Of a stretch of DNA of 64,000 bases, positions 51,601-63,469 are shown in pieces; positions within the stretch are counted from its first letter, which is position 1, and each line of letters opens with the position of its first letter. Under the pieces are notes generated by a model. The model did no database searches. It worked only from the letters and a program-made list of their open reading frames with translations, and had not been told where the DNA came from. Source of the stretch: Cardiocondyla obscurior (lineage: Eukaryota > Arthropoda > Insecta > Hymenoptera > Formicidae); NCBI RefSeq assembly GCF_019399895.1, contig NC_091864.1, positions 7,108,001 through 7,172,000 on the forward strand. The letters are read 5' to 3'. A program made the position numbers and the translations under genes.

Positions 51601-54600
51601 ATCTTGTAAACTCGAGTCACTTCGATGGAGTTGCTTTTGTTCACTTCGGCACGCGCTAATATCGGATATGCACCAAGTGATTGTTATATCGGTAAGCGGG
51701 GGATTGGTTAAATTTAAGTAAGTAGAACGTTGAATTAAATATTCCTCGAAGTAACTCGACTTCGGATTAACGGCGGTCCGCAAAGGTATATTTTTCATCG
51801 CTGTTTCGTTGCGACCGATGGTTATCGCTAAAACTGCTTGCTCGTCGCTAACTCTTGCGACAATCAAGCTGGACTGTTTTTAAATATCGAATCCTCTCGC
51901 CGGCCGGACCTCGTTGAAGACATTGGACCATGTTACCTTTGTATGCGGAATGAACGGGTTGAGTGGTAACTACGAGGAACATAGCTCGGTTGCTGGGCTG
52001 TTGATCGGACGTTTGGTCCCGGAAGTCGCGAAACGACAGTGTCAGATGAAACGGCAGATACAGGTTCGACCTGACGTCCGTGCGATATCTGTTCGGTACT
52101 CTACATCTGGTGAATCTTCGCAGGCCGCAGAACAAGCTGGCTCTTTTGCCATTGATACCTAGAAACAGGATTCTGCTTGAGAATACAGCGATGACGAAAT
52201 GATTTCTAAATTATGTCGGATAAACGGATAAAAAATAAGCTTTAATAAATTTTTTTTTCTTTTTTTTTAATTAATTGCGTAATTAATTCTTACGTACTCT
52301 TCGATCGTTCTCCTTGCGGCGAGGCAATGCCATTGGTGATCTGATCAGCCAGGGTGGTCCTGTCTTTCGGATGCACGTAATCAATGAAGGATCTGCCGAC
52401 CCAAGCGTCTTTGGAATATCCCAGGGCGTAATATATTGACGGGGTTGTGTATAGCACGAGACCGTCGTGCATTGAAATCACCGCACAAAATCCCTCCTAC
52501 AGAACATTCGACAGATTAGTAAGTTAATCGATGAAGCGAACAATAACGTGATATTAAAATTAGTTCTTTGCCCTCCGCGTAAGTATACGGCAATAAAATA
52601 TTAGTAACGTTAAAGGTAACAAACAATTTACTTTCGGTCACTAAAAATAATCGCAGTAAATTAAAAAAAAAATTTACAATATAATTAATTTATCACGTTA
52701 TTACTTATTAATAATTTCTCATACCGAGCGTCAAGATTTCTATCGCATGCGAGAATTATAATACAGGATTAATTAATCGTTAAAGAAACATTAGCAGAGG
52801 AAGAGATATTGACAATAATTATATCTACACTAATTTTTACATGTTATTCCTTTTCCTCTCATCTACACATACATCGATGACATGCAAAAGTTTTCTGCAA
52901 TTTTTTAAGTGCGCATGTTTTCTAACTTTTTTTTCTTTTTTTCTTTTTTATTCTTAGACTTAGTCCTATTTATTCTCAAGCAAGTTTACCTGTCTACGAT
53001 CGCACGGCGCGATCTTTGAGACTCTCTACCCTTTTTTTTTGAGCTTTTACGCTCTTACATATGCCTTTGCGTATACGTTTATTTCTTATCTCCCTCTACT
53101 ACGTTTATCGTATACTAACGTTGGCCTGAGACGTGGAATCGTCCAAGAGAACTGTTCGTGAAGCAAGTCCTGCTTCTGGATCTGCAACGGTGTCGCCGTT
53201 GTGCTCGCCGGGATCTGTTGCGTCCACCAATTCTACGGTGGCTACCTCTTCTTGCATTAAAGTACCAAAAAAATTCTCGTTGTTATATGCGCTGTCATGT
53301 GGGTGATCCGCCCGAGTCGTCGACGATTATTGGATTAATGGCAGGAAAAAGTTAAACGGAATGGAGTTCAAGTGGCATAGAATACTTTTCATTCATGCAT
53401 GCAGAAGCTTGCGTAATCGATTCAATATCTAAATAACAAAGAAATGTAGTAAATATTAATTTAAAATAAAAAAAAATAGAAATATGTTCTTCTTTCTTTC
53501 TCTTTCTCGTGATGCTTCAAGGCAAAGTAAATTCAATTTAGTAATATTTAATTGGAAACAATTCTGAAATCATAAACGTAAAAAAATTGCATATTAAAAT
53601 GAGATCTGCCACATGATTAAAAATAGGATGGATGCGGGAAAGGGCATTCAGTATTCCCTTAGTCCATAACAGTGCGCAAACGGTTGCATTGTGGTTTATA
53701 TTTCGCATAAAGACATGCCACGTGAATTATTGCCAGAGTAATGGCATGCTTGCCGGAAACCTTAATGCTATTACTCGCGACACGTTATTTCCAAGTGTAT
53801 CGTTACTATTAATGAACAGCATTCACTACATTTTCTTCACCAGTATAATAATATAATATGTCAAAGCGAGCATCATGTGACATATTATCAGTAACACGTA
53901 ATTAACGTTTTCATTAATTAAATTTACTTTAAAAAAAATATATATATTTATATATAAATATCTACACAAATAAAACTAATTTTGATTCTACAAAAATTAA
54001 ATTGTTGCATTATATAATAATATTACTTTTGGAATTAACAATTTTTTTTTCTTTATGTCATTAATAACACAACATATTCTACATTTCGGTAAAGAAAAAA
54101 AAAAAAAAAAATGAGCCGGCAATAACGAAAAGCGATTAAAGGCTCTTGAGAACGTTATATTCTGCATTGGTGAAAGGGTTAAATAAGCGACGACGTAAAC
54201 ACTTACGTAAAAATAGGGAATAATAAGTGATAGATACAGGACGAAAGTGATTTCGTAACGCTGCATCTTTCATTTGCTGGTCTCGAATTAACGCGCCCTC
54301 GAGAGTTGACATTCAGCGGTTAAAAATAGTTGATCCTCTTTAATAACAAGAAAAAGAAAAAAGAAAAAAAAAGACGTAACTGTATGCGACTAAAATGGAA
54401 TTGAGAAGAGTGATTTCCTAAGATCTATCGATACCCGTTAGAATACAAAACCTTGAAGAAAAGAGAAATTACGCCGTAAGGGAAGCTTTGCGTTCTAAAT
54501 GTAATTAAATATATGCCTCCTAAGGCTTTGCGGGAACGCTTATCGACCTATCAGTTTCGCAATGGTTTATATAACGAGCGTATGCCAACCCTTGAATAGC

Positions 54601-57600
54601 ACACTATCGTGGCCACGCGCTCTCATCATATACGGCTCGGCTGAATTCGAAATTTCTTTCTATTTACATCACGGAATCTAGCGTGCCAATTTTAAAGCTT
54701 CTCTTTTTTTCAATCGATAAGCCGGACACTAAAAAAAATTAATAATGTATTAGTAAAAATGTCCTAACGTTTTCTTGATATAATTTTTTTTAAACGAAAA
54801 GAAGTTGTTCTAAATTTTTTAGACATTGATAGTACTAATAGACAAAGTGAGTAGTAAAGACGCAAAAGAAAAAAAAGGGAATAAAAAATAAATAGATCAA
54901 CAGGTGATATTTTAGGCCTATTAGTGGAAGAATCGATAGCTTTGACAGGCTCGCAAGTGGATGTCACGTTGAATGGAAATTTTACACCCCACTCGAATAA
55001 GTCTTGCCCACGTGTGCCGCAATTTCCTAACCGGCGATAACGATGTAAAAAAAAAAAAAAACTTGAGGAAATAGCTGCTTTCAACGTGTGATAATGACAC
55101 CCACGTATCGCATATGCTCGCGAAGGGTTTAGCGTGACACGTGTGGCGTAACATACGCCTTTTCTTTAAGTATTATAATCTTTACCTGGCCACCAAAGTC
55201 TAAACACTCAATTGCAAAGAGTTTCTCCGTAGACATTTAGCTATTTCCCACTCTTGGACAACTGGAAAGAATTTTTATTTGCCGCTCGCAGTATATTTGT
55301 CGTTTTACGCGCGCCGAATGCCAAAGTTGCGTTTACTTTCTTCGTTTAACGCTTTGAATTATTTCGACACTCAACTAAATTAAATGCCTCCACTGAGTTT
55401 TGAAGTAACCAGCTACCAAATGAGGTAAGAATCATCTGTTTTAACGAGATAAAATCCGGACTAAGGGATGACAGTGGGGGATGTTCCGTATTGAAACCTT
55501 AGGTGGGACGTAGTAAGGCGAAACCCAAAGAAGTTCGGAAAGAGTGCATGAAACCAGCTTAACGAGAAACAAACAGTAGAATGATAAGTTCTCGGTATGC
55601 AGCTATTATATATTGATTTCGCGGAGCATCTCGTAAAAAAAAAAATTAATTAAATAAGAATTATTTCTAATAAATAATGACTATTACAGTAAAGTTAATT
55701 TTATCTTTCTTGTAAATCAATAAATGATCCGAAGTTCAATATCTGCATCTTTTAGTTAATCTTGAATTTAAAGGCAAGGTTTTCTCGGATGCCTCATAAT
55801 GTCAAACGGGTCTTGATAAAATAAAAGCCAATTCGCGTGCACTCGTTCCCGACTTTTGTGAATCGTAACCAACCTGGTTTCTTGTCAATTACGACATTCG
55901 CCGGCGCGGCGGCGTTATGCGACGCGACTTCTGGCAGCGCGGTCACCGTCTTCGGGCCGACTTCCACCTCGGTGGCGTTAAGTGCCGTCATCGCTTTCGA
56001 CTTTTTTTTCTTGTGCTCCTTGTCCTTCCTCTTGCTGATCGACTGCAGTAGCGCTTCATTGCTGTTAACATAATAAAATCATGAGACCCTTTGTACCTTA
56101 AAATGTAAGAGTTAAAATTTTTTGTATGTATAATACTTTTTTTTTCTTAAAAATTTCTATGATCATTAATTTATTATTTGCTGACTTGTAGACGATTTCA
56201 TTCAGCGGGAAAATTTCCACTAAAGCCCCGATTTCTGCTGAATTTAAAGTAAATGTATAAAATATATAATAGAAAAAAAAAAATTAATAATAAGGGAGGA
56301 TTAATTTCTTACGAGTTTTTGATGTAAAATCGAGGTTTTCAAATGTTAATCAATCACGTAATGCAGGACGAGAACATCTGCGTGTCTCACCACGTGACGA
56401 GCGAATGTCAACGTGGGAACTGCGCTGATAAGAAGAAATCGTACATAAACGCAATCCCGACGACTCATGTATGTCTAAAAATAAAATGCCGGGAAAATAT
56501 TCCGCTGAAAGAGCGTGCAAACGTGACGATATTTAAATTCCTCTAAACAAGGCTGAGAAAATATGCCTAACGATTTAATGATGCAACCGCAACATCTGAG
56601 ATAACGTCATCGCGTTGACGAATAATCATAAATTATAAATAATCGCGGGCGAGTCAATCGAATTCATAAAATTAATGTTATTTAACAGATTTAAACTTAT
56701 TACGGCTTCGCGGGCATACATTCTCACGCCGCGCAATTGTGATCTAATATATAAATATCGGCTTTCACTCGGAAAGCTTTCTCAAGTCCTGACATAAAAA
56801 AAATCCGTAAAACGTGACTATCACGCGTTACACAAGTAAGAGAAAGTTCACGTTCACCTAATCATCGATCGTCCCGCAGCTATTACCGGAAGTTTTCCTG
56901 AACGCGCATTGTACGCGGTTTCTTTTATTAGGAGTTACCCTTTGATTCGTTGTACATTATTAATTATATTAATAGATGACATTCGAATTAATGAGTATTA
57001 CAATATCTAAAATCGATATAAAAACCTAAAGTTTTTATATACATTAATTAAGCGAGAGAATAATCTCGGCGGGACGTACCTATATTCGTAATCAGTCGCA
57101 ACATTTTATTCGCCGCACGGGCGATATCAATGATTCTCCCACTACTCCCACTCCCACTTTGTTCTTCTCCAGTGGTCGCGCGAAGCACACGTACGCACTA
57201 CACAACAGCCACGTGTCCGTGCCAAAATACGTCTCTACGACTAAATTTTACATTGCTTTTTGTTACAGATCGACGCAGCAGCATCCGCCGTCGTCAACAA
57301 AAGTGTCGTCGCCGCCGATATTATTAATTATACGAACCGCAGCCGGTTCGTCGGTTGTTCCGGGAGTTCCGCTGAGTATTTGGGCGTAGTTTTTTGATAT
57401 ACGAAATTTTTCTTAACGCGAGTGCCGGACAGGAACGCCGCGAAAGTGTTAACTAATTTTCGCGATTATAAAATCACAGTCGGGGTGTTCGCGAGTGTCC
57501 AGTGCGCGGAAAGATGACTCGATACGTCTCATCTGAGAGGAGGATCAGGCCCGGGAAGGGCATCATGCATCGGCGGAGCAACTCTTAGGTGAGAATTAAT

Positions 57601-60600
57601 TCTCTTTTACAAAATCTTTATAAAAATAAAGCATTATCTTTACATTAATTTAAATACTAACGTGTCTACATTAATACGTTTCATTTTATGTTACAGTCAC
57701 AGGCAGAACTCTACAACTCCGCCGAAGCTCATGCAGATCAGTAAGTCGCATAATTTTTTTTCGTAGTTCATAATTGGGGTCTTCTAAAAAATAGTGCGCG
57801 CATGGTTTCTTCTAGTACTCTTAAAAATTTAACTTGTAAGTTATTTTTTTTATATATAGCTTTATATATCGCGCAAAAATAAATGTGCAACGTGAGGCGT
57901 ATGTAATTACGCGTGACTGCAACGTGCTTTTAACGACGCGATTGATCGGCGTACGTCCCCGTGTTTCCCCCCGGCGACTAGCTTCTCTTTAAGTCTTCAT
58001 TAAGGTAACGCGACAAAATTGCTTGACCGTGAAAACGACTTTAATAAATTCTAATTAAAAAAATTAAATTTAATTCAACGCATTGCGTAACTCGTGCTCT
58101 TATTCCTATTCTCATTCACTTCGGTTTAGCTGAGATAAATCAATCGGTGTTACGGAATTGAAACAGATTTCAATAACGTCGTTAAAAGTACGTTGCATTA
58201 ATAGGATCGGCTATTAATTACAGATATCATCGGTGAACATTTTGCGAAATTTCCATGACAAATACGTCTCGTTATTAAATTGTACGTAATTACATGTGCT
58301 GCGTGCCACAATAACATCTCGAAAAGTTAATCTTTTGCATAGCCGTGAGTTTCGAAATCGATATGTGATTATTGTAATCATGCTTTATTTATTGCATCTA
58401 TTATGCAACGCTACGCAGAAATCTACAATAAGTAATTAGAAGTGGCACGTAGCACGACATGTGCGCCGGTGTTAGCTGCATCGTCGCTGATCCTCGCCTC
58501 GTAGTTGACTTTAACTATTTTATCCATGCAACGGTGATTACGCGGCGGCGATGGTTAAAAGTACGGCCTGATCCTGCTTGAGCGATCGCCGACTATCTCT
58601 TTCGAGAAGGAATAGAGTTATTCGGAGAAAGACGATTATTTTTTGCTCGCAAAAGCTCCGCAAATCTTCTCCCGTGGGTCTTATTATAACGGCATTATTC
58701 GCATCTGGAAATTAGTCAGAAAATGCATTTAGCTATTTGCAGTTTCGCATAACAGGAGACTGTTATTCAGACCGAAATCTGCGCGTGCGGTGTCTCAAAT
58801 AGCAGCCTTACGTGACTAACCGCTCCATGTCACGTTTGCGCGCTCCGTTCATTCATTTCCGCGCGTTACATAAAATTAACGAAAGATTAAAATACCGCGG
58901 CATTTGACATTTTAAATCTTCCTGGTCGTTCGATCAAGTTCCTCGTTAAAACCCCGCGGTTGGTTTCGTACACACAACGGTTCGATAAATCGTCCACAAG
59001 TTATTCCAATGATAAAAAGATTAAATAATTGATAAAAAGATTACCTGGTTTCTAAAGTTGAAGGACGTTTACCACAATAGCCACTGCTTTCGGAGCGATT
59101 GGTGTTTCCTGAGAGCGAAGAACTGCCGCTGTTGCAAAAAAAAAAAAGAAGGAAAAATCAGAATTAGCAAAAAGAAATAGAAATTAAGATTATTGTTAAA
59201 ATTAGTTGGAGAGATAATATGCGAAGAAGTAATGTTCTTTCATTACGTTCAATTGTGGCAAGATAATTCGCAATTCCACGTCTATAATTATTAATTTTAT
59301 TATATTCAAAGCCGGGCTACTGAATTTTCGTCCAGCTGTCGAATCAGATCTTGGAACGTTTCCGTTCGTGCAGCTTTGCGATGTATCTTCGTCACAATCG
59401 AACCGTAGCTGGCGGGGGCTAAGAATCCTGATCGAGATTCCCTTTCGTAGCGCACGATCACGGCAACGTGCTAAACGATTGCAAAATCGCGACACAGTAA
59501 TCCCGCGACGACCTCGGCCGCTCGGGAAAGCGGCCTAGATTGCGCTGATCGGTTCACAGATCAGCGAATGTCTCGTAGCGCGAGTAATAAAAATGGGTAG
59601 TAATTTCTACGAGGCAGATCGAACTTTGCTTAGAACCGAATTTAATTTAATGCCGGTGCAATATAGGAAAAAGAAAAAAAAAAAAAAAAAAGTTTCGAAG
59701 TGTGTTAAAAACGTCATACGTGTATAATATAAACCGAGTCGGCCACGCGATTCAAATTCATGACGAACCGGTCGTAGTCGGGGAAAAAAGCTCGATCACA
59801 TGTTCGCCAAACGTGACGTTCAGTCTTTACGAACAGCCCCTTGTTCCGTCTCTTTCCTTCTCCCTGTATTTCTCTCTCGGACCTTTCACTGTCCCCATTA
59901 TTCCGCCGACCGTCGCCGATCGACCGGCCGACCGCGTTTGCTTGGAAAAATTATTGCATAAGAAGGCACCGTTTCACGTTCGCGGCCCCGTGACTATCGC
60001 GAAGACGACGGCAATGACGACGGCCACCACAATGGTCACTATCGATCTCGCTCGCTGATTATGCCCCGAGACATTTCCAAGAGTTTAAAACACGGCCACC
60101 ATTCACCGAACGTAAAAGCTACGCCCTTATTTCGTTATGCAAATACGAATTAATTCGGCGAATGTTAAATTGAATAAAAATGCAATCTGTTAACGCGAGC
60201 CCGACGCTCTCTCTCGCTTCTGTTTAGACTCGAGACGCATTTAACAATGGTTCCATTTCGCGAATCTCGTTTACGCGAATATAATTTATAATGTCGCGTT
60301 AATTACATTACGCTTTTCATTTACAAAATTAATCTAATGCAGGCGCAGATGTTACAAATTTCGTCGCTAATTATCGCCGGTATATATAGTAACAAACAAG
60401 AAATTATATTCGGATCTGCAAATAGCACAAAGGAACACGAAAATAGATGTACCGGCGAAATGTCACGTTACAGCATCCCGTGACTCGCAATTCGCCAAGC
60501 CGATTTGTTTACGGTTCTCACACGTGCCGGGAATTTGCGTACACATTGTCGCGTGTAATTGCCGGTGCAAAATCGATTTATGGCGCCCACGTAGTTTAAA

Positions 60601-62352
60601 AATTTCGTCCTGCACATTTAAATCCGCGGCTCGAGCGTAATTCGTGGCTCCCACCCTCGATTCGCAGCATCCTCGACCGGTCGACGTCTACGTGAATTAA
60701 TTTGTAACTGAAAAAACGCAAACTGCACTTAATTCATCCAATCAAAACGTAAATAAAATTATACAGAGCGGAACAATTTTCATTTAACAAATTTAAGCGA
60801 TAAGTATTTTCTTTTTTATTTCAAGGAAACGCTCTATAAAAAAAAAAGACTTAAAGCAGCTCAATGTACTCTGTCTTGATCTAAGAATTCCGAAACTATG
60901 CTCAAATATAAAAATAATATTAAAAAGTATAAAACTATACTCGATATAAAAATAAAATCTAATTCCTCGCGGATTTCCGCTTTGAATCCGGACGCTGCGA
61001 GTTCGCGAGGCCACGGAGCCAAAAAAGCACCGCTTCGCGAATTAGTGAAAGGGTTGACATAATTCGCGAACTTCTAATTCGAGGAGAGTGGTCTCGCGTT
61101 TTTTTTTTTTTTTTTTAATTTACACCGAAACCCCGACACGGCCGCGTTACCGGATCACATGGAGAGATCCACGGCTTTAGTTCCTTCGTGTTCGACCCGT
61201 TTTCGCAAGGGTGGTTTCGCAACGTTTCTAGTCGTTAACCAAAGGACGTGGAAATGCAATTGGCGCACACTTACAGGTATACAAAGATAAACTAAGAAAC
61301 CGGTTAGCCTTAACCGTTTCGTGTACGAGTTTCCATCTCTCTCGCGTTTTGCTCTATTCATTTGCCTCTCGCCGTCGTGCAAAGGAAGCGTGTCAATGCC
61401 AAGAATTCCGAGAGGTGAATCAAATAACGAAGGATCAATTAATTTAGTAATTAAACAAATTATATCATACGTTGCGGTGAATTTAACATAGTCGTCGCAT
61501 GGACTAAATATAATATTAAAGAAATAAAAGAAAAATTTATTTCACGCGCTTTGTAACTTTCTTCGAGAAGCTAATATAGTTTCTCAAATGCTTTACAAAA
61601 TGAGATAAAAATAGAACAACAAAGGCCACAAGCAGCTTTGTAAATTTGAACAATAGGATTTACTCAATCCATCTAAGAAAGAGAGGGAAACGTCCATTAC
61701 GAAGTTGACAATGCGCAGTTATTGTGAGGGGGATGTAATTACGACGGCTTGACGAGGCCGTCTCGCGGGATAAATTACATCTGGCATTGTAATCAATTTA
61801 ATTCGGTAATTTTCGGATCGCTTATAGCTACGTAAAATTAATAAACTGACCGAATATTAATAAAAACGGACAATGGCCTTATTAATAATCTCGCTGCGCC
61901 ACGAAACGCGTTTATACACTTTCATTACGTGGTATTGCATTCCTCGTTAATTATCATTACAAGATTTTTTAATCGATAACAATTTTACGAAGAGTTACCG
62001 TTTAAAAAAATAATTATACATATGTGTGAATTGTGTGCATATTAAAAATTATATATTATATTTAACGCACGACACTGTTATATTACTCGTATAGAAATTT
62101 TGCAAGTTTATATTAAATGCAGAACTTTCTGTTAAAAAATATTGCCGACTCTCTGCAAACATTTGTATAAAATACAGATTATTTTCATCGTGTCCAAGAA
62201 TTAAGAAACGTAGGCCTATTCCATATTAGTATCTTACTCCATTTCGAAAAATGGTAAAATCGCATTTACCTGCGTTGTGACTGACTGTTGCTGCAGGTGT
62301 TTGAGTATCCCGAGTCCGACACCTTGACATTCTCCACAGACACTACCTCCAT
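45638..62352 (-). CDS. per: PERIOD circadian clock protein, complete, 17 coding exons
   Basis: Transcriptional repressor of CLOCK/CYCLE in the circadian loop. Minus-strand exons: 62270-62352, 59045-59128, 55874-56061, 53120-53250, 52298-52496, 51937-52158, 50441-50625, 49981-50265, 49398-49550, 48316-48514, 47837-48225, 47525-47712, 47272-47438, 46789-47039, 46244-46522, 45847-46149, 45638-45751; 3420 nt, 1139 residues, phases consistent. The N-terminus has [18 protein letters not shown] and [11 protein letters not shown] basic NLS-like run ([13 protein letters not shown]) lies in exon 3. PAS-A begins at about 163 ([32 protein letters not shown]); PAS-B at about 318-364 ([21 protein letters not shown]), then [28 protein letters not shown] precedes the short-domain serine cluster at about 582-600. 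There is no Thr-Gly repeat. The C-terminus has [14 protein letters not shown] and [10 protein letters not shown]. Start is the ATG at 62352, aligned with other insect PERs. Weak points: the acceptor of exon 4 and the donor of exon 9 (GTGACT). Confidence 0.97.
53251..55873 (-). other. period intron 3
   Basis: AT-rich intron with poly-A/T runs and three CACGTG E-boxes (53719, 55009, 55138). A minus-strand open stretch at 54902-55026 with a good polypyrimidine tract and acceptor is a possible but unproven extra exon. Nothing else is supported. Confidence 0.6.
57210..57215. promoter_or_regulatory. CACGTG E-box in the GC-rich centre of period intron 2
   Basis: A perfect palindromic CACGTG lies about 250 bp upstream of a plus-strand TATA box and about 130 bp upstream (minus sense) of a minus-strand donor-like site. 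CACGTG is the canonical CLOCK/CYCLE site; occupancy is inferred only. Other perfect copies around period are at 53719, 55009, 55138, 56391, 60521, 62661 and 63486. Confidence 0.4.
57467..57740 (+). ncRNA. Candidate plus-strand promoter and two 5' exons antisense to period
   Basis: TATAAAA at 57467-57473 is followed 33 bp later by an initiator-like TCCAGTG (57498-57504). A first exon of about 57501-57588 ends CTTAG before GTGAGA, and a second exon 57697-57740 is bounded by TTTTATGTTACAG and GTAAGT. The first exon carries only a 24-codon uORF (ATG 57514 to TAG 57588). Later exons were not found, so this may be the 5' end of a gene lying to the right, an antisense RNA, or chance splice-site matches. 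Confidence 0.35.
59129..62269 (-). other. period intron 1
   Basis: A 3.1-kb intron between the first two coding exons, with one CACGTG (60521) and poly-A/T runs. Open frames such as that at 59702-60058 on the plus strand are compositionally ordinary and have no recognised motifs. Confidence 0.6.
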
Positions 62353-62660
62353 CCTGCACTCCTCTGAAGACGCGGTTCCTCAATGAGAAAAATGAATTTC
62401 GGCTAGGCAAGCACCTCACGACGCACTCGTGTCGGTTTCGCGTGTCATTGCTCTATTTGTCCTCGCGCGGACCGCGGTCGCTAAATCTGACAAAAGGATC
62501 ACCGTGACAGAGATTAGAGAGAACGGCCAGCATCCATTGGTGCTTAGCTCGAAACGCGCGAGTATTACGTTCGCCGGTTTCCACGCGCGGACTGACTCGC
62601 AAGCGCGGTTCTCTCGGCCAAGACTCAATCTTCGCGATAAGTCGGCCGCACGTTCTGAAA

Positions 62661-62666
62661 CACGTG
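62661..62666. promoter_or_regulatory. per: CACGTG E-box upstream of period
   Basis: A perfect CACGTG lies 309 bp upstream of the period start codon in the short interval between period and the preceding gene's poly(A) signal. Its position fits a CLOCK/CYCLE control element of the period promoter, by analogy with the fly per E-box. Function is inferred. Confidence 0.45.
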
Positions 62667-62730
62667 AGCGCCGGATCACCCACGTCCCGCGCCGCGCTAG
62701 CCTATATCGCAACTCACCAGCTTCCCCCGT

Positions 62731-62736
62731 TTTATT
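62731..62736 (-). terminator. Poly(A) signal of the gene upstream of period
   Basis: A minus-strand AATAAA lies only 4 nt past the TAA stop at 62741-62743. This implies a very short 3' UTR and supports calling that stop the real gene end. Confidence 0.45.
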
Positions 62737-62740
62737 CGAG

Positions 62741-63469
62741 TTACGATCGGTGATTAAAATAGGGCTGCGATGGTCGCCGGTTCAGGCCGCTGATATCTGA
62801 CCCTCTGCTCGACCTTTCGCGTCGTGCCTCGGAGCGCAGAAGGGATCTGGATTTGTTTTCGACGGATTCGCAGGAGCTTGGAGATAGGAACGGAGTATCT
62901 TGGTCAACCAAGACACCGGCTTTGTTAACGTGCACTCTAAAATTATCACTTTTTTTTTTAATATAAGGTAAATGATAAAAGATTTTATTTAATTTTTATT
63001 TAAGATTTACCTGTTTCCATTGTCGAGTCTCATCTTATTTATATCACTACGCTTAAAACTCTGGTATCTTTTTCGTGCAAAAATTTACAATGTGCTTGAA
63101 CAGAAAGTATAACTCAATTATTTGAATATATTTCAAAACCAGGTTTTGAATATTCTCTCTCTAGTAAAGTGAACCATAACAAGACTTTAAAAAAATAAAA
63201 GATGATAGGGGATTGCTCGTTGTTCTATTTACTTTAAGAGGGGATAATTCTAAACAAAGATTGGTCTTCTGTAAAAAAAAAAAAAAGTAAAAAGTTAAAT
63301 AAATCAATTCACATGTAAATGTATCAGCGATCGTTCCAAAAATATAATTTCATATATTATGTAAAACTTCCTTTCTCTCAAGTACAATTTCGTAGAAATA
63401 TAATAATCTTACGTCACTAGAAATATCACAGTCTTCAGGTACAGTGCTTCGTGGAATCCTTGCAACATC
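62741..63469 (-). CDS. C-terminal three exons of an unrecognised protein upstream of period (partial)
   Basis: Minus-strand exons 63413-63469, 63011-63060 and 62741-62936 join in phase into a 100-residue C-terminus. Supporting signs are a good acceptor (CTTCTCATTTTCAG) and donor (GTAAGA) on the first, donor GTAAAT on the second, a 74-bp intron, and an AATAAA just after the stop. The peptide is hydrophilic and Ser/Arg-rich: DVARIPRSTVPEDCD, NKAGVLVDQDTPFLSP, then an Arg-rich tail ending NHRS. I do not recognise the family; it looks like a disordered cytoplasmic tail. Upstream exons were not found in the last 530 bp. It is tandem with period, with about 390 bp between its stop and the period ATG. 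The middle acceptor (GATACCAG) is weak. Confidence 0.45.

Larger units (their letters stand above)
56062..59044 (-). other. period intron 2
   Basis: Three-kilobase intron with a GC-richer centre (57.0-57.6 kb) that holds a CACGTG E-box, plus-strand TATA/initiator-like sequences and two plus-strand exon-like segments. A minus-strand donor-like site (GAATATAG then GTACGT) lies near 57077. The rest shows no ORF. Confidence 0.6.

Noticed and set aside
53158..53355. 65-codon plus-strand ORF
   Set aside because: Antisense shadow of the period exon at 53120-53250.
59702..60058. 118-codon plus-strand ORF in period intron 1
   Set aside because: No motif, ordinary intron composition, no splice links to the candidate plus-strand exons near 57.5 kb.
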